DNA of 64,000 bases from NCBI RefSeq assembly GCF_025148125.1, contig NZ_CP102267.1, forward strand, positions 695,001-759,000, in the 5' to 3' direction. Of the stretch, positions 59,191-64,000 are shown piece by piece. A program made the position numbers and the translations under genes. The stretch is from Blautia wexlerae DSM 19850. GTDB taxonomy: Bacteria; Bacillota; Clostridia; Lachnospirales; Lachnospiraceae. The notes below the pieces were generated by a model. That model did not search any database, was not told the origin of the DNA, and saw only the letters and a program-made list of their open reading frames with translations. Each line of letters starts with the position of its first letter. Position 1 is the stretch's first letter.

Positions 59191-59236
59191 TTTGTACAAA
59201 AGAAATGGACGTTTGTGCAAATACTATTTGTGCAAA
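59191..59236. promoter_or_regulatory. Three TTTGTRCAAA boxes in the araC-ABC divergent region
   Basis: TTTGTACAAA (59191-59200), TTTGTGCAAA (59212-59221) and TTTGTGCAAA (59227-59236); steps of 21 and 15 bp. A related dyad TTGTTGTGTACAAGTATACA lies near 59136, and TTGTTGAAATTCAACAA at 59269-59285. Likely regulator sites for the two divergent units; the binding protein is inferred. Confidence 0.55.
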
Positions 59237-59347
59237 AATGATAAAATAAGAACTACCAAAAGAAATAATTGTTGAAATTCAACAAAAGAGCGAAAAGAGA
59301 GAAAAAGAAGACAAAATGTCAAAACTGACCAAGGAGGAAAAAAGGTT

Positions 59348-60598
59348 ATGGGTATGAAGAAAAAGATGCTTAGTGCAACATTATGTGCGGTTATGGTTGG
59401 TTCACTTGCAGCACCGGCTTTCACTGTTCAGGCAGCAGATGATACATTAGTTTACTGGTCAATGTGGGAAGCTACAGAGCCACAGGGACAGGTGATTCAG
59501 GAAGCAGTTGACGCTTATACAGAACAGACAGGAGTTAAGGTAGACCTTCAGTTTAAGGGACGTACCGGAAACCGTGAAGCACTTCAGCCTGCACTGGACG
59601 GCGGCACACAGATTGATATTTTTGACGAAGATATCGACCGTGTAAACGGAATGTACGGTAAATATCTTCTGGATCTGGAAGACCTTGCGAAAGAGAATGA
59701 CTATGAAGCAACTGCAAATGCAGGTCTGATGGCAGCATGCCGTGATGCCGGCGGCGGTACATTAAAAACAATTCCATATCAGCCAAACGTATTTGCTTTC
59801 TTCTATAACAAAGATCTGTTTGAGCAGGCAGGAATCACAGAAGAACCGAAGACATGGGATGAATTCAAAGATGTATGCCAGAAATTAAAAGATGCAGGAA
59901 TCACACCAATGACTATGGATGATGCCTATGCAACATGTGTGATCGGATATCATCTTGCAAGACTGGTTGGCGAAGATAAAGTAAAAGAGATCGTAACTGA
60001 AGGTGAATGGGATGATCCTGCAGTTCTTCAGATGGCACAGGATATCGAAGAACTTGCATCTAACGGATATTATTCAGAGATGGTTGGTTCCAACGTATGG
60101 CCTGCAGGTCAGAACACAGAGCTTGCACTTGGAACAGCTGCAATGTATCTGAATGGCTCCTGGTTACCAAACGAAGTAAAAGAGATGGCAGGTCCTGACT
60201 TCCACTGGGGATGCTTCGCATATCCGGCACTTACAGACGGAGCAAACGGAATCGAAACAAACAACTTTGGTGCACAGGTATTTGGTATTAACAAAGATAC
60301 AAAACTTGCAAAAGAAGCATTTGATCTGATCACATTCCTTACAAAAGGTGAATACGACCAGAAACTTGCAGATGAAACTGTAGGTATCCCGGCTGATACA
60401 ACAAACACAGAATGGCCGGCAATGGTTGAGTGTGCAAAACCTGTTATTGAGCAGAGCACAAACCGTTTCACATGGGCATGCGGTGTAGAATCCAACGTAG
60501 ATATGACTCCGGTTATCAAAGAAAACTTTATCAAATTAATGGCAGGTTCCATTACAGCAGATGAATTTGTTTCCACTATGCAGGATGCAGCGAAATAA
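59348..60598 (+). CDS. Sugar ABC transporter substrate-binding protein, paralogue 2
   Basis: A 416-aa family 1 solute-binding protein with signal peptide (MLSATLCAVMVGSLAAPAFT, cleavage near VQA-AD) and no lipobox cysteine. Conserved features include VYWSMWEATEPQ, LDGGTQIDIFDEDIDR, FFYNKDLFEQAGITEEPKTW and LNGSWLPNEV. AAGGAGGAAAAAAGG precedes the ATG; a second ATG two codons later is possible. Two CUT1 permeases follow after a terminator and a structured spacer, so this is the main binding protein of the system. Confidence 0.92.
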   Translation: MGMKKKMLSATLCAVMVGSLAAPAFTVQAADDTLVYWSMWEATEPQGQVIQEAVDAYTEQTGVKVDLQFKGRTGNREALQPALDGGTQIDIFDEDIDRVNGMYGKYLLDLEDLAKENDYEATANAGLMAACRDAGGGTLKTIPYQPNVFAFFYNKDLFEQAGITEEPKTWDEFKDVCQKLKDAGITPMTMDDAYATCVIGYHLARLVGEDKVKEIVTEGEWDDPAVLQMAQDIEELASNGYYSEMVGSNVWPAGQNTELALGTAAMYLNGSWLPNEVKEMAGPDFHWGCFAYPALTDGANGIETNNFGAQVFGINKDTKLAKEAFDLITFLTKGEYDQKLADETVGIPADTTNTEWPAMVECAKPVIEQSTNRFTWACGVESNVDMTPVIKENFIKLMAGSITADEFVSTMQDAAK

Positions 60599-60613
60599 AT
60601 AAAGAATTTATAG

Positions 60614-60655
60614 AGATGGTGGCATCGTATCTACGCTGCCGCCATCTGTCTTTTT
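60614..60655 (+). terminator. Terminator between binding protein and permeases
   Basis: AGATGGTGGCA (60614-60624) pairs with TGCCGCCATCT (60637-60647), followed by a T run at 60650-60655. It probably limits permease expression relative to the binding protein. Confidence 0.85.
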
Positions 60656-60664
60656 GAATATCCG

Positions 60665-60815
60665 GGTTTCAAAGGCAAAAAGTCGTTCGTGCTTGCGCGA
60701 TAAGACTTTTAGACTTGGAAACCGCCAGACATGAGGAAGTAGCGATTTACGAAGTAAATCAGCGGATTCCGAATGGCTGGAGGATTGCGGGAGCGAAGCG
60801 TAGCAATCCGTAGAT
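60665..60815 (+). other. Structured spacer of three consecutive hairpins
   Basis: GGTTTC/GAAACC (60665-60723) encloses AAAAGTC/GACTTTT (60677-60710). GATTTAC-GAA-GTAAATC (60744-60760) and GGATTGC/GCAATCC (60782-60809) follow. No coding potential. It could be a processing or stability element, an unrecognised small RNA or a dispersed repeat. Confidence 0.5.
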
Positions 60816-60844
60816 ATGGTATAACTTACAAAGGAGGTATTTAT

Positions 60845-61750
60845 TTGAAGAAGAATAAAACGATGATCGTTGTATTTCTGACTCCGGCAGTTCTGCTGTT
60901 TCTGGGAATCTTTCTTTATCCGATCATCAGAACAGTGATCATGAGCTTTTTCAAGATCGACGGAGTTACAGATTCCATGGATTTATGGAAATTTGTAGGA
61001 TTTGGCAACTATACAAAGCTGATGAGTACCAGCTTATTTAAGACTTCATTTTTTAACCTGTTTCGTATCTGGCTGATCGGCGGTCTGGTGGTAATGAGCC
61101 TGTCTCTTTTATTTGCAGTTATTCTTACCAGTGGAATCAGAGGAAAGAAATTTTTCCGCGCGATCATTTATATGCCAAATATTGTCAGTGCGGTAGCGCT
61201 TGCTACTATGTGGCTGCAGTATGTATACAGTCCAAGATATGGCTTGTTGAAAGATCTTTTTACAGCACTGCATCTGGACAATCTGGCAAAGATCCAGTTC
61301 CTGGATAATGACCACAAATTCTGGGCACTGTTGTTTGCATATTGTTTTGGAATGGTTGGATACCATATGCTGATCTGGCTCAGCGGTATTGAGCGTATCA
61401 GCCCTGAATATTATGAGGCGGCAACCATTGACGGAGCGACCAAACCGGCACAGTTCCGTTACATGACACTTCCATTGTTAAAGGGAGTATTTAAGACAAA
61501 TATTACCATGTGGTCTGTAAGCAGTGTAGGCTTTTTTGTATGGTCACAGCTTTTCTCCACAGTAACTGCAGACACACAGACAATTACCCCTTATGTTTAT
61601 ATGTATATGCAGATTTTTGGCGGCGGTAATACAGTTACAGAACGAAATGCAGGTCTGGGAGCTGCCATCGGTGTACTGCTCAGTGTCTGCGTAGTCATTG
61701 TATTTACAATCTGTAACAGAGTGATCAAAGATGATGATCTGGAATTCTAA
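60845..61750 (+). CDS. CUT1 sugar ABC permease (MalF type)
   Basis: A 301-aa permease with six helices and the EAA loop YYEAATIDGATKPAQFRYMTLPLLKG. A TTG start at 60845, 7 bp after AAAGGAGG, gives the correct N-terminus (KKNKTMIVVFLTPAVLLF); the longer frame upstream would translate the hairpin spacer. The MalG-type partner follows after 13 bp. Confidence 0.92.
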   Translation: MKKNKTMIVVFLTPAVLLFLGIFLYPIIRTVIMSFFKIDGVTDSMDLWKFVGFGNYTKLMSTSLFKTSFFNLFRIWLIGGLVVMSLSLLFAVILTSGIRGKKFFRAIIYMPNIVSAVALATMWLQYVYSPRYGLLKDLFTALHLDNLAKIQFLDNDHKFWALLFAYCFGMVGYHMLIWLSGIERISPEYYEAATIDGATKPAQFRYMTLPLLKGVFKTNITMWSVSSVGFFVWSQLFSTVTADTQTITPYVYMYMQIFGGGNTVTERNAGLGAAIGVLLSVCVVIVFTICNRVIKDDDLEF

Positions 61751-61763
61751 GGAGGGATGAGAA

Positions 61764-62642
61764 ATGGCAAAAGAAAAAGAGGCACGCAGACCCTTTAATC
61801 TGAAAAGAGAAGTCAAACTCCTGCCGGGATACATCATCCTGCTGCTCTGGGTAATCTTTACCATTGCGCTTCTGGGATGGGTATTCGGGGCAAGTTTTTC
61901 AACAACAGCAGAAATCTTCCAGGGAAAAGCCCTGAAGTTTGAGTCCGGATTACATTTTGAAAATTATGCAAAAGCATGGAACGGAGCCGGAGTTGCAGGC
62001 TTCTTCGGAAACTCTCTGATCTATTCAGTAATTTCCTGCACAATACTGATTCTGGTGTGTGCACCTGCAGCTTATGTACTGTCCAGATTTGATTTTATTG
62101 CAAACAAATTTATCCAGACCAGCTTCGTATCTGCCATGGGTGTTCCGGCAATCATGGTTGTTCTTCCCCTTTTCAGCATTATTTCCGGTATGGGAATCCT
62201 GAATAATGTGGCTGCAGGAAGAACTGTACTGATCATATTGTATGTAGGAATTAATGTACCTTATACGACCATTTTCCTGCTTACATTTTTCAGCAATATT
62301 TCCAGGACCTATGAGGAAGCGGCAGCAATCGACGGATGCCCTCCCATGCGTACTTTCTGGAAAATCATGTTTCCCATGGCGCAGTCAGGAATCGTAACAG
62401 TAACAATCTTTAACTTTATTAATATCTGGAACGAGTATTTCCTGTCCTTGATCTTCGCAAGCTCGGATAAGCTGAAACCTGTTGCACCCGGACTTTATGG
62501 AATGATCAACTCCATGAAATATACAGGGGACTGGGCCGGAATGTTTGCAGCAGTGATCATTGTATTCCTGCCGACATTTATTCTGTATATTTTCCTGTCT
62601 GAGAAGATCATCGGTGGTGTTACCGGTGGCATTAAGGGATAA
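61764..62642 (+). CDS. CUT1 sugar ABC permease (MalG type)
   Basis: A 292-aa permease with six helices and the EAA loop YEEAAAIDGCPPMRTFWKIMFPMAQS. AAGGAGGG precedes the ATG. It completes the transporter; no ATPase is encoded, implying a shared one. MITE copy B begins 39 bp after the stop. Confidence 0.93.
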   Translation: MAKEKEARRPFNLKREVKLLPGYIILLLWVIFTIALLGWVFGASFSTTAEIFQGKALKFESGLHFENYAKAWNGAGVAGFFGNSLIYSVISCTILILVCAPAAYVLSRFDFIANKFIQTSFVSAMGVPAIMVVLPLFSIISGMGILNNVAAGRTVLIILYVGINVPYTTIFLLTFFSNISRTYEEAAAIDGCPPMRTFWKIMFPMAQSGIVTVTIFNFINIWNEYFLSLIFASSDKLKPVAPGLYGMINSMKYTGDWAGMFAAVIIVFLPTFILYIFLSEKIIGGVTGGIKG

Positions 62643-62680
62643 TATTAGAGGACAGCAGGACAATAACAATTGTTTGCGAT

Positions 62681-62823
62681 GTTACTGTTCACACACCACT
62701 ATCCCGCGAGGTGTTTTGGCATGAATATGCCAAAATCCCGAGACATACAAGCCAAAATTCCATTGCCGCAGGCAATCTGGAATGAATTTTGGCTACGTTA
62801 CTGTGAACGGAGTGAACAGTAAC
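62681..62823 (+). mobile_element. 143-bp MITE, copy B
   Basis: Same length and near-identical sequence to copy A, in the opposite orientation. Terminal inverted repeats are GTTACTGTTCAC and GTGAACAGTAAC. A 9-bp direct repeat GTTTGCGAT flanks it (62672-62680 and 62824-62832), a clear target duplication. Three internal palindromes: TTTTGGCAT/ATGCCAAAA, CCAAAATTCC/GGAATTTTGG-like, and CGTTACTGTGAAC/GTGAACAGTAACG-like. Confidence 0.92.
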
Positions 62824-62857
62824 GTTTGCGATTGTGAAAGGTATTATGTAACACGTT

Positions 62858-62886
62858 TTGACCTCGAAATCATAGTATGATAAGAT
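62858..62886 (+). promoter_or_regulatory. Promoter of the nucleotidyltransferase gene
   Basis: TTGACC (62858-62863), 17-bp spacer, TAAGAT (62881-62886), just 26 bp right of the MITE duplication. Confidence 0.6.
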
Positions 62887-62952
62887 GAATGTAAAAAGTT
62901 ACCAGGTAATCTGAGAGTAACGAAAAACATTTAAAGAAAAGAGGAAAAAATT

Positions 62953-63879
62953 ATGAAGAAACCAGTATTAGTAGTTATGGCAGCAGGTATGGGAAGCCGT
63001 TACGGCGGTCTGAAACAGATCGATCCGGTGGATAAAGAGGGACACATCATCATGGATTTCTCCATTTATGATGCAGTACAGGCCGGATTCCAAAAAGTAG
63101 TATTTATTATCAAAAAAGAAAATGAAGCAGACTTCAGAAGCGCCATCGGTGACCGACTCAGCAATCAGCTGGAAGTATCATATGTTTTCCAGGATCTTCA
63201 CAATATTCCGGAAGGCTATGAAGTACCGGAAGGACGTGTGAAACCATGGGGAACCGGACATGCCGTATTAAGCTGTATCAATGAAATCGACGGACCATTC
63301 GTTGTAATCAATGCAGATGACTATTATGGAAGCCATGCATTTAAGATGGCATATGATTTCCTGACAGAGAACGAAGATACCGCGGATATTTACAGATATA
63401 TGATGGTCGGCTATAAACTGGAAAATACTTTGACAGAGAATGGCCATGTGGCAAGAGGTGTGTGCGTGACAGACGAAGAAGGACATCTTCTTAAGATCAA
63501 CGAGCGTACCCATATCGAAAAGCATGACGGCGGCACAGCTTATACAGAAGACGATGGAAAAACATGGACCATGCTTCCGGAAGGCAGTACAGTATCCATG
63601 AATATGTGGGGATTTTCAGCAAGCATTCTGAAAGAGCTGAAAGACAGATTCCCTAAATTCCTGGATGAGAATCTGAAAGTAAACCCGCTGAAATGCGAAT
63701 ATTTCCTGCCATTTGTAGTAGATGAACTTCTCGGTGAGAAGAGAGCAACTGTAAAAGTTCTGAAATCTATGGATAAATGGTATGGTGTAACCTACAAAGA
63801 AGATAAACCTGTGGTAGTAGCTGCCATTCAGAATTTAAAAGATGGAGGGCTGTATCCACAGAAATTATGGGAGGAATAA
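62953..63879 (+). CDS. Sugar-phosphate nucleotidyltransferase (NTP_transferase family)
   Basis: A 308-aa enzyme with the nucleotide-binding N-terminus VLVVMAAGMGSRYGGLKQ and the metal site NADDYYG. The family makes NDP-sugars from sugar 1-phosphates. Here a gene for a sugar-kinase-like protein follows after 4 bp, an order seen in N-acetylhexosamine/lacto-N-biose salvage, where kinase and uridylyltransferase act in series. GAGGAAAAAATT precedes the ATG. The exact sugar is inferred from context only. Confidence 0.87.
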   Translation: MKKPVLVVMAAGMGSRYGGLKQIDPVDKEGHIIMDFSIYDAVQAGFQKVVFIIKKENEADFRSAIGDRLSNQLEVSYVFQDLHNIPEGYEVPEGRVKPWGTGHAVLSCINEIDGPFVVINADDYYGSHAFKMAYDFLTENEDTADIYRYMMVGYKLENTLTENGHVARGVCVTDEEGHLLKINERTHIEKHDGGTAYTEDDGKTWTMLPEGSTVSMNMWGFSASILKELKDRFPKFLDENLKVNPLKCEYFLPFVVDELLGEKRATVKVLKSMDKWYGVTYKEDKPVVVAAIQNLKDGGLYPQKLWEE

Positions 63880-63883
63880 TTGA

Positions 63884-64000
63884 GTGGAAATTAACCGGGA
63901 AATAAAGAATATCACCAGTGCATTTGTTCTGGAAGATAATCTGACAGAATGTATTCCTTATGGAAGCGGACATATCAATGACACTTACCGCCTGACTTAT
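63884..64000 (+). CDS. Phosphotransferase/N-acetylhexosamine kinase-like protein (partial, runs off the window)
   Basis: The first 39 codons from a GTG at 63884 (after GGGAGGAATAAT) read EINREIKNITSAFVLEDN and then ECIPYGSGHINDTYRLTY. The YGSGHINDTY motif is the ATP-loop signature of aminoglycoside-phosphotransferase-fold kinases such as NahK/LnpB. The gene continues beyond 64000, so domains past the first strands cannot be judged. Confidence 0.7.
   Translation, partial: MEINREIKNITSAFVLEDNLTECIPYGSGHINDTYRLTY

Overview
The window looks like a chromosome segment of a Gram-positive gut Clostridium relative, most likely a Lachnospiraceae (Blautia/Ruminococcus-like) genome. The evidence is moderately low GC, AGGAGG-type ribosome binding sites, the lon-engB and ecfA1-ecfA2-ecfT-truA-rplM-rpsI gene orders, several CUT1 sugar ABC systems with YesM/YesN- and AraC-type regulators, and Tn916-like element debris. 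No rRNA or tRNA was seen. Genus assignment is inference.

Layout. 1-6.4 kb: housekeeping block (lon 3' end, engB, ECF transporter core, truA, rplM-rpsI), closed by a strong terminator. 6.4-25.1 kb: an accessory island made of decayed conjugative-transposon pieces (parA/CD1845 hybrid, helicase-like fragment, XRE regulator, Orf7-like sigma factor, integrase stub) that frames three peptide-antibiotic sensing and efflux cassettes. Cassette 1 is HTH-RR-HK-ABC-FtsX. Cassette 2 is HTH-RR-HK-LanFEG-like ABC-lipoprotein. Cassette 3 has RR-HK divergent from a CprABC/LanFEG-like ABC plus a small membrane protein. The cassettes are separated by three copies of one repeat that carries terminator hairpins and the sigma-factor 5' end. 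No lantibiotic precursor or modification gene is visible, so the island reads as immunity or resistance without production.

25.1-29.6 kb: a probable type I toxin-antitoxin locus, an SNF-family symporter behind a promoter with an early terminator, thiE-thiD and a patatin-like hydrolase. 30.0-39.6 kb: a CUT1 sugar transporter, a 957-aa probable carbohydrate-active enzyme and a YesN/YesM two-component system. 39.7-41.6 kb: a GntR(YtrA)-ABC operon with a palindromic operator. 41.6-45.0 kb: a cobalamin riboswitch with its terminator controlling a BtuFCD-like operon. 45.1-47.0 kb: a TnpB-only IS605-type element inserted in a CGGC-domain gene; removing it restores the reading frame. 47.0-49.1 kb: a 143-bp MITE, an Rpn nuclease and CRISPR-like repeat pairs in AT-rich DNA. 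49.1-52.4 kb: a TetM-like ribosomal GTPase fused to a YacP/Rae1-type NYN nuclease, then greA. 52.7-56.7 kb: a Na/Pi cotransporter and a PhoP/PhoR-like pair. 56.9-64 kb: two paralogous sugar-binding proteins, an AraC regulator, two permeases, a second copy of the MITE, a sugar nucleotidyltransferase and the start of a sugar-kinase-like gene.

Most notable items are the repeat-separated resistance cassette array, the GTPase-NYN fusion, the TnpB element whose guide and target motif reconstruct the interrupted gene, the 143-bp MITE with 8-9 bp target duplications, and the type I toxin-like locus at the island edge.
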